64,000 bases of DNA from the NCBI RefSeq assembly GCF_020966635.1, contig NZ_JAJKFQ010000001.1, forward strand, positions 248,001 to 312,000, given 5' to 3'. Source of the stretch: Stieleria sp. JC731. GTDB lineage: Bacteria > Planctomycetota > Planctomycetia > Pirellulales > Pirellulaceae. Positions 51,549 to 60,563 of this stretch are shown in pieces. The translations under genes and the position numbers were made by a program. Position 1 is the first letter of the stretch. The number at the start of each line of letters is the position of its first letter. The notes beneath the pieces were generated by a model, which ran no database searches, was not told where the DNA came from, and saw only the letters and a list, made by a program, of their open reading frames with translations.

Positions 51549-54356
51549 TTATGGAGAATCTGTTGCTGGATCTTCTGAATCCGGGGTGTTTGAGTTTTCG
51601 TCTAACTCTGTAGTCTCCGCAATGGGATCAAACGTTTCGGCATTGGGCTGGTCGATCAGTTTCGCGAAAAAGTTCTCAGGTAGCGGGGCGGTGATCGTTG
51701 CGCTGTCTTCATGAATCGCACCGATCACGTTCTGATTGGCGAACTGTTTAGCAAGCTTTGCCAAAACGCTTGCGGATTCCACTGGGATTTGCGAAATCTC
51801 TTCGATCTCGTCTGACAAGGGCCATTGGTAGATATCGATGGCAACCCAGCCACCGCTTTTACTGAGTAAGTCGGCCTGTTCGTCGCTGAATTCGTCATAG
51901 GTGATGCAGCGAGGGTCACCGCGGTAGGGGCCGCTTCCGGAGGTGAGAAAGTATTCCGATCCGTTGTGGGCTAATACGGCCTTTCCATTTCCAAAGTCAC
52001 AGATGACGGTTTGATCGTTAGTCTGATTTGCGAGTGCATCTTTTTGAACGACCGATGGATTCAGCCCGATCTCGCTAGCGGCGCGATGGACGGAAAACGA
52101 GTTGATCTCGTAAGGCTGTTTTAACAACAAGACGACTCGGCGTAGTTCACCGTAGCGATCAAACGGCCGCACGGCGTCGAATTCAAGCGAGTCGACAAAG
52201 TCCCAGTCTTCGGGGAGCTCGATGTAATATTTAAGATGAGCGATTTCAAAGTAGTGCTGTGCCGCATATCGGAACGCCGCTTTGAAACGTTCTCGGTCGC
52301 CTTTGATTACGTAGACCATCGCACGAGCGAAGTCTCTAGATCCGTCTTCAAGCTCACGGGCTTTTAAGATGGCGTCGTCAAATCGCTTCAGATAAGCAAG
52401 GCTGCAAATTTCGAAGTATTGCCATTGGAGGGAAGGTTCGTCGACTGATTCGTCAATCTGTTGCTGTGCGAACTGAAGTGCCTTGTCGTATTGTTCGGTC
52501 GCAAAATATTGCTTGATCTGATCGGAGGCATCGGGGAAAAGTTGGCGATGCTTTTTTTCGATGGTTTCAAGTAGCTCGTCTTCGATGTAGCCGCTGTACG
52601 TGATCACATCGAATAACTGTGGTTTGTCCGGGTAGGAGTCGTAAAACTCATCCAGCGTCTTAAGTTCGATGTGACAGTCAACGATTGTTTCCAGTAGCTC
52701 GTCGATGAGATATCGTGATGACTCCGCTAGGACTTCGTCGTCCGGGCTCTTTTCGATGATCTGTTTTTCTAACTCGAGTGCGCGATTCAGCTCTGGCAAT
52801 GCTTCGGCGTAAGCTTCCTCGTGGTAGTGGCGCCGACCGACAAAGGCGTAGGCGGCCGGATCATCAGGATATTCGGTGGTATGAAAGTCGATCAGTTGAT
52901 CGATCAAGGCATTGGTCGAAGCGGGATCTTTCTCATTGTCGATCGCCAATTGTGCTTCGACATCAAGCTGATTAATCAGTAGCGTGAATGCCTCGGAAGG
53001 AGTCTCGAGCAGTTCATAAAGCTGTATCGGCGTTTGCTTTCGAATTAACGCGGTCGTGATCAACGCGTTGTAGTATTCGCGGTAGTAGTCTTCTTCATCA
53101 AGGATGCCACGCCCTTGCAGTAATCGTTCGATTGCAGCGTCGTATTTTTCTTGATGTGTGAGGATGAGGCCATCGTAGTAGGCTCGGTTCGGAAGGCTTT
53201 GCGATGTCCGGTCGTCGTATTGGATCAAGGTTTCCAACGCAGCGTAATCTTCATACGCTTCGAACGCGTCGGCGAGCGTTTCCAGGTATTCCGTCGCGGA
53301 GGGTAGTTTTGTGAAGTAGGGAAGGAATTCCGACTTGCGATCATCGGGAAGAGCGACCGCAAAGGCTTCCACCAAATCGTAAGATTCCGGCGTGTCTTTG
53401 AGTCCCGTGGTGTAGTATTCGAGCGATTCGTCGAGGCGGCCGAGTTCTTTGGCTGCGAATCCCAAGTTCAAGTACGAATCTGGATCGGGACCAAAGCGTT
53501 GCAGGAGGCGTTCGCCTTCGACAATCGTTTGTTCGTACTGACCAAGCATCTGATAAGCATTGCAGCGAATCAATTCGAGGATGAACGCATCCGGTTCATA
53601 GGCTTCGAGTTTGTCGGCGCATTCAAGTGCATACACAGGATCGACATGCAGTTCTGTTGCGGCGGCAAAGCACCAACGCAGTTGACGCATTCCCGGAGGA
53701 ACGTTTCGGCCGTCGAGACGCCGTAACGTGTAAGCTGCACTTTCAAAATCTTCGCTTTCTGTCGCGGTCCGGATGGCCTCGACCAAGATCATCGCGGATT
53801 GTTCAAAATCACTTGATGCGTCTTCACCGAAACCATCGCGAAGCATCGTACCCATGATCCACTGGGTGGAGATTCCGATACTGATATCGAGTGAATCGGC
53901 TATTCGCCACTGGTCAGTTTTGACTAATTCGTAGTGTGCACGCGATGTGGTGTAGTCTTGGTCCCAGAAACGGACGAATGCGTCCGCGTGCAGACCGTCT
54001 TCAGAGATCTTTGTGTAGACGACTTGATGACGCATCCATTGGTCATCAGCCAGTTCGTACCACTCTTTAAACTTTTGTCGAACCAGCGTTGGATATTGGG
54101 CTTTGATAAAGGCCGGAATTTCAACTCCTGATTTCTCAAACGCGCCATTGCAAATCGCATCAACGTCCAGCATCGATACGGTGGAGTCGGCAGTCTCCTC
54201 ATGAGTCGATGCTTGAAACCGTTCAAAGAACTGTGCGATTTCAGGATCGATCGGCGTTTGATTTTCACCCGCGTTCTGAGCTGACGATAACGTCGTCAGC
54301 AGTGCAGTTAGACAAGTGAAGAACGTAAGACGAAGAACGGTAGAGTTTGAAAACAT
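51549..54356 (-). CDS. Secreted TPR-repeat protein, unknown function
   Basis: 935 residues with a signal peptide (LRLTFFTCLTALLTTLSSAQ). The bulk is helical with degenerate tetratricopeptide-like repeats. One recognisable helix pair is DPDSYLNLGFAAKELGRLDE, SLEYYTTGLKDTPESYDLVE. Another is YAFVGRRHYHEEAYAEALPE, LNRALELEKQIIEKSPDDEV. The N-terminal 130 residues include VTSMLDVDAICNGAF-like and KEWYELADDQWMRHQVVYTK, which resemble a folded non-TPR start. The C-terminus is Asp/Glu-rich (ETFDPIAETTELDENSNTPD). Likely a periplasmic scaffold; partner unknown. Same strand as its neighbours but with a 71-bp gap, so operon membership is possible but not shown. Confidence 0.75.
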   Translation of the reverse strand: MFSNSTVLRLTFFTCLTALLTTLSSAQNAGENQTPIDPEIAQFFERFQASTHEETADSTVSMLDVDAICNGAFEKSGVEIPAFIKAQYPTLVRQKFKEWYELADDQWMRHQVVYTKISEDGLHADAFVRFWDQDYTTSRAHYELVKTDQWRIADSLDISIGISTQWIMGTMLRDGFGEDASSDFEQSAMILVEAIRTATESEDFESAAYTLRRLDGRNVPPGMRQLRWCFAAATELHVDPVYALECADKLEAYEPDAFILELIRCNAYQMLGQYEQTIVEGERLLQRFGPDPDSYLNLGFAAKELGRLDESLEYYTTGLKDTPESYDLVEAFAVALPDDRKSEFLPYFTKLPSATEYLETLADAFEAYEDYAALETLIQYDDRTSQSLPNRAYYDGLILTHQEKYDAAIERLLQGRGILDEEDYYREYYNALITTALIRKQTPIQLYELLETPSEAFTLLINQLDVEAQLAIDNEKDPASTNALIDQLIDFHTTEYPDDPAAYAFVGRRHYHEEAYAEALPELNRALELEKQIIEKSPDDEVLAESSRYLIDELLETIVDCHIELKTLDEFYDSYPDKPQLFDVITYSGYIEDELLETIEKKHRQLFPDASDQIKQYFATEQYDKALQFAQQQIDESVDEPSLQWQYFEICSLAYLKRFDDAILKARELEDGSRDFARAMVYVIKGDRERFKAAFRYAAQHYFEIAHLKYYIELPEDWDFVDSLEFDAVRPFDRYGELRRVVLLLKQPYEINSFSVHRAASEIGLNPSVVQKDALANQTNDQTVICDFGNGKAVLAHNGSEYFLTSGSGPYRGDPRCITYDEFSDEQADLLSKSGGWVAIDIYQWPLSDEIEEISQIPVESASVLAKLAKQFANQNVIGAIHEDSATITAPLPENFFAKLIDQPNAETFDPIAETTELDENSNTPDSEDPATDSP

Positions 54357-54509
54357 TCTCGAATGCTGACAGTGGAAGAATCACCTGGGTGGTCGTTGTT
54401 CCACTATAGCAAATCCATCCGTTTCACCGGCGACTTTTCGCCGGTGTTTGCAATTCAAATCGTCATTGATCAGCAACAGCAATCGATCAATCGCAGCAAT
54501 CGAGAGCGC

Positions 54510-56549
54510 TCATTCAATCACAGCGGTAAACCCACCGCCCGGAGCAAGCTTTACCGGCAGCGTTCTACCGCCGGACAAAGAGAGTTTTGTCCGTTTGATT
54601 TCATTGGGCTTTTGTTCGTCCATCGAGCCATCCGCGTAGAGCGTTGCGGCGTGGGAGCCTTCGGATAGAAAGTCCAATGGGATATTCAAGTCGCGACTGG
54701 TCCAATTGGTCATGCCGCCGATATACCACTTGGTGCCTTTACGGCGGGCGATCACGATGTATTCGCCAGCGACACCATCGATGAACTTGGTTTCGTCCCA
54801 CGTGGTAGGGACTTCGGCAACGAAATCAAACCCTGGTTGGCCTTCGTACGAATCCAGTGTGTCGGCCACCATCGGCATTGGGTTTTCATAGACCACGTAC
54901 ATCGCCATGTGATGACAACGAGTGCCCATGACAACCGGGCGAAGGTCCTGAGGTTTGAACTGATCACGTGAGACCGATCGGAATCCACCTTGGTGATAAT
55001 CGACCGGACCGGCAAGTGCACGGACAAAGGCAACGTTGACGTTGTGATCTGGAGTGCACTTGTCACTCCATTTCAGGTACTCCAAATTCAAGACGCCTTC
55101 GCGATTGAACAGGTTGGGGAATGTCCGTTGTTCGCCGCTGCACTTGGGGCTGCCATGAATTTGGATGTGAAGTTTGTGCTTGGCGGCACATTCAAGCATC
55201 CGCTCAGAAAACTCATTCATCCACTGGTCATCACGGTCGAGGAAGTCGACCATCAAGCCTTTGATTCCCCAGGACTCGTACGTCGCAAACGCTTCTTCGA
55301 GCTGTCGGCTTAGCGGTTCCCAGTGAACCCACAAGCGGATTCCCACACCACGTTCTTTCGCATAGGCGATGATTTCCGGTAGGCGGATCGCTTCACGGGC
55401 AATGGTTAGGTCGGCTTCCGAACCCGGTTGACCATAACCGACTTTGGACTGCTTGTACCAAGCGTATCCATCACCAGAAACACCGTGATAGTGAATGTCA
55501 TACTTGGCGCAGAAGTCGATGTAACGGCAATGTCGTTCGAAGGATTCGTCCGAATCGGCGGGAAGCTTAAAGTCCTCTTCGAAAACGCCGTTCCACCAAT
55601 GAAAGGTGCTTTTTCCTGGTTTGAGCCACGCGTAGTCACCTTGGGGCGCTTCGTTCAGACAGAGAAGTAAGTTGCTTTCGAGCAATTCACCGGCGCTGTC
55701 AGCAAGCATGACAACACGCCATGGGCTGGCGATTGGCAAATCACCCGACACGCTAACGCTGGGATTGTCCAAGTGAGGCGATAACCGGAATTGCAATGTG
55801 GTTTGGTCTGACGAAACACGTTGCAGATATCCACCGGCAAAGTGACGGACGCCGGCTTCGGTGATCGCCCCTGCGGTTTCATTTTCCCACAAGAACAGCG
55901 TTGGCATCTCGATCAATCGATCTTGTGGGACCTCACTGAGCTGCTGCTTGCTGAACAAGGACTCGTGATTGTTGATGAACCCATCAAGTGTGTTGAACAT
56001 CACCGTCGGAGAACCTTGTAGATCAAATTCCGTTGTTTCGTTTTCGATCTTTAGCGCAGTCGGTTCGTCTTGCTCAGGAAAGCGATATCGCATCGCGACG
56101 CCGCTGTTATAGGCACGCAAGTCGATCTGCCATTTCAGCCCTGATCGATTGACCAGGTTCACTGTCGCGGCGGAGTATTTTTCGTGAACCTTGTCGGTCT
56201 TACCCCAAGGAAGCGTGAATTGATTTTCGTGATCATCGGCTTGGCCATCTTCGAGACGCTCAACGGTGTCGCTATCGAAGTCACCCGATAGGATCGGGCG
56301 GATCGCGGAGGAGGCGATGATGGTGCGTGAGTTTCGCCGGACGGAATATCGAGGGACGCCGTCTTTTCCGAGGTCTTCAAGGACTAGGGTATTGGTCCCA
56401 TCGGGTGAACGAACTTCGGTCTTCGCGAAAGCTGTCTGGCAAGATAGCGAGCCGATAACGCAGGCAACGATGACCATCGAGAAGAGATTCAGCGATGGTC
56501 GTGGGAAAAGCTTTTGAGTCAAAATAAATCGGTGGGTGTTCGGTAACAC
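54510..56549 (-). CDS. Glycoside hydrolase family 97 protein (alpha-glycosidase-like)
   Basis: 679 residues from GTG 56549, which gives a signal peptide with a basic start (LFPRPSLNLFSMVIVACVIG). The GH97 fold is evident: an N-terminal beta-sandwich (TEVRSPDGTNTLVLEDL, YSAATVNLVNRSGLKWQID, NSGVAMRYRFPEQDE), then a (beta/alpha)8 barrel. Barrel motifs are AWLKPGKSTFHWWNG, FCAKYDIHYHGVSGDGYAWY, KERGVGIRLWVHWEPLS and KGLMVDFLDRDDQWM. The Asp in MVDFLDRDD and surrounding acids are candidates for the nucleophile of the retaining subgroup, but the mechanism cannot be fixed without alignment. The C-terminal beta-domain ends GGRTLPVKLAPGGGF. It hydrolyses alpha-linked gluco- or galactosides in the periplasm or outside. 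Confidence 0.88.
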   Translation of the reverse strand: MLPNTHRFILTQKLFPRPSLNLFSMVIVACVIGSLSCQTAFAKTEVRSPDGTNTLVLEDLGKDGVPRYSVRRNSRTIIASSAIRPILSGDFDSDTVERLEDGQADDHENQFTLPWGKTDKVHEKYSAATVNLVNRSGLKWQIDLRAYNSGVAMRYRFPEQDEPTALKIENETTEFDLQGSPTVMFNTLDGFINNHESLFSKQQLSEVPQDRLIEMPTLFLWENETAGAITEAGVRHFAGGYLQRVSSDQTTLQFRLSPHLDNPSVSVSGDLPIASPWRVVMLADSAGELLESNLLLCLNEAPQGDYAWLKPGKSTFHWWNGVFEEDFKLPADSDESFERHCRYIDFCAKYDIHYHGVSGDGYAWYKQSKVGYGQPGSEADLTIAREAIRLPEIIAYAKERGVGIRLWVHWEPLSRQLEEAFATYESWGIKGLMVDFLDRDDQWMNEFSERMLECAAKHKLHIQIHGSPKCSGEQRTFPNLFNREGVLNLEYLKWSDKCTPDHNVNVAFVRALAGPVDYHQGGFRSVSRDQFKPQDLRPVVMGTRCHHMAMYVVYENPMPMVADTLDSYEGQPGFDFVAEVPTTWDETKFIDGVAGEYIVIARRKGTKWYIGGMTNWTSRDLNIPLDFLSEGSHAATLYADGSMDEQKPNEIKRTKLSLSGGRTLPVKLAPGGGFTAVIE

Positions 56550-56611
56550 TTGGGAAGGTCTGGCGGTAGCGAGCGTTCCGATGCTTAAGTGACCGGTGCA
56601 TCAGGCGTTCG

Positions 56612-56675
56612 CCGTATGGTTTACGAGACTCGTGCTGCCATGTTTGTTCGTGATGGCCGTCTTGAAACCATACGG
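56612..56675. repeat. Inverted repeat between GH97 and esterase genes
   Basis: CCGTATGGTTT (56612-56622) and AAACCATACGG (56665-56675) are perfect 11-bp arms around a 42-bp loop, in the 150-bp gap between two leftward genes. The arm text resembles the CCGTATGG of the dispersed repeats. Confidence 0.5.
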
Positions 56676-56701
56676 TTTAATTCTCTGGACAGGTATCGTC
56701 A

Positions 56702-57565
56702 CTACTTTGACGAAAGCAGCTTCGAATCACGGAGCCATTCAACAAATCGTTGTGGCCAATCGCCAGCAGCTGACGTGCTGCCGGCATGATAGCCGAATCC
56801 ATGGCCTGCATTAGCGTAGACATGCATTTCGCAAGGAACGCCTGCCTTCTTGTATTTGAGGTACACCTCCGCCATACCGATGGAAATGTCCGGTCGGTCA
56901 TTGTATCCGTAGGCGACGAAAGCCGGTGGCATGCCTTTGTGGACGGTGAATGTTCCGGACTTGCCTGGATAGATTAGACCTTGAAAATCGGGGCGACTGC
57001 TTTGTTGTTCGATGGGATCTGAAGACGTCGAATCGCCCGAATCGGATTCCATCGCCGAATAGGCCGCCAGTTCACCGCCAGCAGAGAACCCAAGGATGCC
57101 GATACGTTCAGGGTTGATATTCCACTCGCTGGCATTCAAACGCACCATCCGGATTGCACGCCGAGTGTCATCCATCGCATGACCTTGCAGCGTATAGATC
57201 GAATCAGGTTCTCGGGATAGCCGATAGCGGAGGACGAATGCCGCGATGCCGTGTTCAGCAAACCATTCTGCCAACGCGTCTCCTTCGTGGCCGAGGCATA
57301 GCATGCGGTGGCCGCCACCGGGCGCGATGATAACGGCGGTTCCTGTGGAGCTTTCGGCGGTGGGGAGGTAGGCGGTGATCGATGGATGATGCACATTGGT
57401 GACGTTGCTTCCGTCAACTTTCTCAGGCTCGTTCATGCGAGCGACTGATCCGGGCGCACCGTCTTTCCAAAGTGGGATTCGTTCGGGCGAGGCGGCGGGC
57501 GCGACCGAGGCAATCGTGACACTAGTAAAGAACAGTAGGCAGAGAAGGCGGGGGGCTTGAACCAT
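56702..57565 (-). CDS. Secreted alpha/beta-hydrolase, acetyl-esterase-like
   Basis: 287 residues, with AAGGAG before ATG and a signal peptide (LLCLLFFTSVTIASVAPAAS). Alpha/beta-hydrolase fold: AVIIAPGGGHRMLCLGHEGD (oxyanion GGG motif), AIRMVRLNASEWNINPERIG, ILGFSAGGELAAYSA with the nucleophile Ser in GFSAGG. A catalytic Asp candidate is in YGYNDRPD and His in ANAGHGFGY. The pattern fits the BD-FAE/Axe-like esterases that remove acetyl groups from polysaccharides. It lies upstream of the GH97 gene on the same strand, consistent with a small glycan-degradation unit. Confidence 0.87.
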   Translation of the reverse strand: MVQAPRLLCLLFFTSVTIASVAPAASPERIPLWKDGAPGSVARMNEPEKVDGSNVTNVHHPSITAYLPTAESSTGTAVIIAPGGGHRMLCLGHEGDALAEWFAEHGIAAFVLRYRLSREPDSIYTLQGHAMDDTRRAIRMVRLNASEWNINPERIGILGFSAGGELAAYSAMESDSGDSTSSDPIEQQSSRPDFQGLIYPGKSGTFTVHKGMPPAFVAYGYNDRPDISIGMAEVYLKYKKAGVPCEMHVYANAGHGFGYHAGSTSAAGDWPQRFVEWLRDSKLLSSK

Positions 57566-57700
57566 CAGTGGCTCCTTGCTTCGAATAAGTGGGAGGGTGG
57601 GGAGCTAAAACTTTATCTCAACCGCCAACGCTTTGCGATAGTCGAGCATCCTGTCCCTGCAGCCGGTGCGATCACAATACTTATCTTTTGGACATGCAAA

Positions 57701-58156
57701 ATGAATCTTCCATCGCGGATCAATCTTGTCACGTTGGGCGTGGCCGACGTCGCTGCGTCAACGGCTTTTTATGAACGATTGGGATGGAAGAAGTCGTCCG
57801 CGTCGAACGATCAAGTGACTTTCTTTCATTCCAATGGCACCGTACTGGGCTTGTTCGGGCGTCTCGCCTTGGCTGAAGATGCCTGTGTGGAAGATGTAGC
57901 CAGCGATGGAAGTGAATCCCAACAGGGCAAAAGTTTTTCCGGTGTTACGCTTGCCCAGAACTATGATTCGGAATCAGACGTGGACGCCGCATTTCAACAT
58001 GCGATTGATTGCGGCGCGAAAGCAATGAAGAAGCCTCAAAAAGTTTTCTGGGGTGGATATTCGGGGTATTTCGCTGATCCCGATGGGCACTTGTGGGAGC
58101 TGGCACACAACCCATTTATGTCGTTGAACGAAAACCAGCACATGACATTGCCATAG
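57701..58156 (+). CDS. VOC-family (glyoxalase/bleomycin-resistance fold) protein
   Basis: About 151 residues from ATG 57701; the frame is open further left, over the promoter of the divergent esterase gene. The VOC fold is clear: INLVTLGVADVAASTAFYER, LGWKKSS, VTFFHSNGTVLGLFGRLALA, and FSGVTLAQNYDSESDVDAAF. The end is GGYSGYFADPDGHLWELAHN. The C-terminal D-P-D-G-H-L-W-E motif contains the usual metal-binding Glu/His positions. Stand-alone enzyme or binding protein; substrate unknown. Confidence 0.88.
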   Translation: MNLPSRINLVTLGVADVAASTAFYERLGWKKSSASNDQVTFFHSNGTVLGLFGRLALAEDACVEDVASDGSESQQGKSFSGVTLAQNYDSESDVDAAFQHAIDCGAKAMKKPQKVFWGGYSGYFADPDGHLWELAHNPFMSLNENQHMTLP

Positions 58157-58241
58157 GCAGTTGCAATGTCGTGATCGGTTGGACTTCGGTACGGGAGATC
58201 GCAAAGAAACGAGGTTGGATGCTTCCGTACGAATCAAGCGA

Positions 58242-58838
58242 TTAGTCGGTATCAATTTCGTGCTGAAGCTTTTCACGAATCAGATGCAGTCTTCGTTCGA
58301 TCGTCCTCTCGGAACAGCCAAGGCTTTTGGCGATCTCCGCGTTGGAATGTCCTTCAAGCTTTGCGATCGCGATGCTTTTCACTTCTCCTTCGCCGAGCAG
58401 GTCGAACAGTTGCTGCATCGACTCGGCCATCATCGCCACCATTTCGGGTGTCGGTTGGTCACCGGCGACTTGGATCAGCAGTTCACCATCGGGGCCGAGC
58501 ATTGGACGCGGTTGGGCTCCATCACCGCGACGTTGTCGGTGCTCATGGCGACGTTTGTCGATGGCTTTTCGCGCCGACATCTTCAGCAGCAGTCGCCACA
58601 GGGCGTCGCGATCCGAAAGGTCTGGAAAGCGTCCAGCTTCGGCGGCTTGGTAAAAGCTTTCGAAAACGCTTGCGACGATGTCTTCTTCGTCCGAGATCGC
58701 TCGGTTCTGCCCACGTAAGTTCTGCCGAACGCTGCGGGCCAGCCGGTCAAAGTAGTGTTGCCAAAGCTGGTGTTCGGCCAGGGAGTCGCCTTGTTTGACT
58801 TGTTCGATCCACTGTGTCACTTCGTTGCTGTCGGACAT
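58242..58838 (-). CDS. ECF-type RNA polymerase sigma factor (Sigma70_ECF family)
   Basis: 198 residues. Region 2: VTQWIEQVKQGDSLAEHQLW, QHYFDRLARSVRQNL, EDIVASVFESFYQAAEAGRF, LWRLLLKMSARKAIDKRRHE. Region 4: FDLLGEGEVKSIAIAKLEGH, SNAEIAKSLGCSERTIERRL. The V-F-x-S-F and E-R-T-I-E-R-R-L features are typical of the Sigma70_ECF family, which is expanded in planctomycetes and often regulates nearby secreted enzymes. It is divergent from the sulfatase gene with 225 bp between starts, so it may control it; no anti-sigma gene is next to it. Confidence 0.9.
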   Translation of the reverse strand: MSDSNEVTQWIEQVKQGDSLAEHQLWQHYFDRLARSVRQNLRGQNRAISDEEDIVASVFESFYQAAEAGRFPDLSDRDALWRLLLKMSARKAIDKRRHEHRQRRGDGAQPRPMLGPDGELLIQVAGDQPTPEMVAMMAESMQQLFDLLGEGEVKSIAIAKLEGHSNAEIAKSLGCSERTIERRLHLIREKLQHEIDTD

Positions 58839-59063
58839 ATTGACTATCGATTGAAAATGGCGTCGAGCGATTGCCGGATAGGACCGATGGATTGGCGCAA
58901 AGCGTGCTTTGCCAGGTTTAGTCTGGTCGGTCCAGTTGAAACTGCCAGCAAACTGGTCGCAATGTAAGGCCGCAATGTGGGCCGCAGCGTAGGCGACTAT
59001 AATGACAACGTTTTATAGGAACCTACAGCCTGGTTGAAACCATCCCGATCGGATTGGAGCGAC

Positions 59064-60452
59064 ATGTTTTTTCGAATTTTATTGTGGTGTGTTGCGATTG
59101 CCAGTCTGCAATCGAGCCGTCTATGCACTCGTGCTCTCTACGCCCAAAACACGCCGCAAAATGTGCTACTGATCGTCGCTGATGATTTGAAGGCAAGCGT
59201 GCTCGGTTGCTACGGAGATCAGGTTTGTCAGACACCACATCTGGATCGCTTGGCAAGTCAGGGGACCGTTTTTGAGCGAGCGTATTGCCAGGGGACATGG
59301 TGTGCACCTTCGCGAACTTCGTTTATGCACAGTCGCTATACGGATCGCAAGAATCTGACTTTAGGGGAACAGTTGCAGCAACATGGCGCCACCGCGACCC
59401 GCGTCGGCAAGATCTTTCACATGCGAGTCCCCGGCGACATTATTGCGGGAACCGATGGTGCCGACGTCATTGATTGTTGGACGCAGCGCTTCAATGCTCC
59501 CGGTCCGGAAGCTCACACTCCCGGTGAATATGCTTGCCTGAATCTGAATGTTGTGACTGACAGCATGTTCAATCGTCAGTCGACAAAAATGCCGCACCGC
59601 ATGTTCGTCTCCGTGAAATCGACCACCGACGGAACGGAGCAAGCCGATTTCAAAGCCGCGACGAAAGCGATTGAAATCATTGGGCAACCCAAAGACCAAC
59701 CGTTCTTTTTGGCCGTTGGACTTGTTCGCCCGCACTATCCCATGGTCGCACCAAGCGAGTATTTCTCCGACTATGGAATCGATCGAATCGAAATGCCCGG
59801 CAACTGGCATGATGACACCAGTGATATTCCCCAACCGGGACTCGCTGGCACACGAAACGATCAAAATCCGATTGGAAAATACCCGGACAACCAGAAACGG
59901 ATGTGGTCGGCTTACTACGCCAGCGTGAGCTTCATGGACACGCAGGTTGGGCGAATTCTAGATGCCCTGGAATCATCGCCGCATGCGAAAGACACCGCCG
60001 TGATGTTTATTAGCGACCACGGGTATCACTTGGGCGAGCATGGTTTTTGGCAGAAAAGTAACCTTCACGAAGAAGTGATTCGCGTTCCGTTTTTGGTGCG
60101 AGTCCCCGGCCAAAGTCCAGCTCATTCACAGTCGTTTGTCGAACTGGTGGACCTCTATCCGACCGTTTGCGATTTGATGGGCGTTCCGATTCCTGAGGCG
60201 ACCGAAGGCAGTAGTCTGCTGCAAATCGTCAACGATCCCGAATATCAGATTCGTGATGACGCGCTGTCAATTCACAAAGGCGGCTCGCTACGGACATCGC
60301 GCTGGCACTACATCCGTTACGCCAACGGCTCCGAAGAGCTTTATGACATGCAAGGCGATCCAGACGAGATCACCAACCTTGCTGGCAATGTCGAACTGGT
60401 CGACGTTCAGCAAGAACTAGCTGCACGGCTAAAGCAACGATTGCCAAAGTAA
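59064..60452 (+). CDS. Sulfatase (arylsulfatase / iduronate-sulfatase-like), exported
   Basis: About 462 residues from ATG 59064, which has GGAG upstream and opens the signal peptide (MFFRILLWCVAIASLQSSR). Metal/active site: NVLLIVADDLKASVLGCYGD (DD pair binding Ca), the formylglycine site CAPSRTSFMHSR (Cys in C-x-P-S-R), and VGKIFHM. Further motifs are FLAVGLVRPHYPMVAP and MFISDHGYHLGEHGFWQKSN (D-H pair). The C-terminus has VELVDLYPTVCDLMG and LRTSRWHYIRYANGSEELYD. It needs maturation by a formylglycine-generating enzyme (not in this window). It removes sulfate esters from algal or other polysaccharides; the substrate is not deducible. Monocistronic. Confidence 0.93.
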   Translation: MFFRILLWCVAIASLQSSRLCTRALYAQNTPQNVLLIVADDLKASVLGCYGDQVCQTPHLDRLASQGTVFERAYCQGTWCAPSRTSFMHSRYTDRKNLTLGEQLQQHGATATRVGKIFHMRVPGDIIAGTDGADVIDCWTQRFNAPGPEAHTPGEYACLNLNVVTDSMFNRQSTKMPHRMFVSVKSTTDGTEQADFKAATKAIEIIGQPKDQPFFLAVGLVRPHYPMVAPSEYFSDYGIDRIEMPGNWHDDTSDIPQPGLAGTRNDQNPIGKYPDNQKRMWSAYYASVSFMDTQVGRILDALESSPHAKDTAVMFISDHGYHLGEHGFWQKSNLHEEVIRVPFLVRVPGQSPAHSQSFVELVDLYPTVCDLMGVPIPEATEGSSLLQIVNDPEYQIRDDALSIHKGGSLRTSRWHYIRYANGSEELYDMQGDPDEITNLAGNVELVDVQQELAARLKQRLPK

Positions 60453-60563
60453 AGCTTCTTTGGCAGTGAATGTCATCGCGTGTGTCTTTCTTTTCGATCA
60501 GACACACACGTCGACGATGACACCGGCAGGTAACTCAGCACGTCTGGGTACTGACACGCAGGC

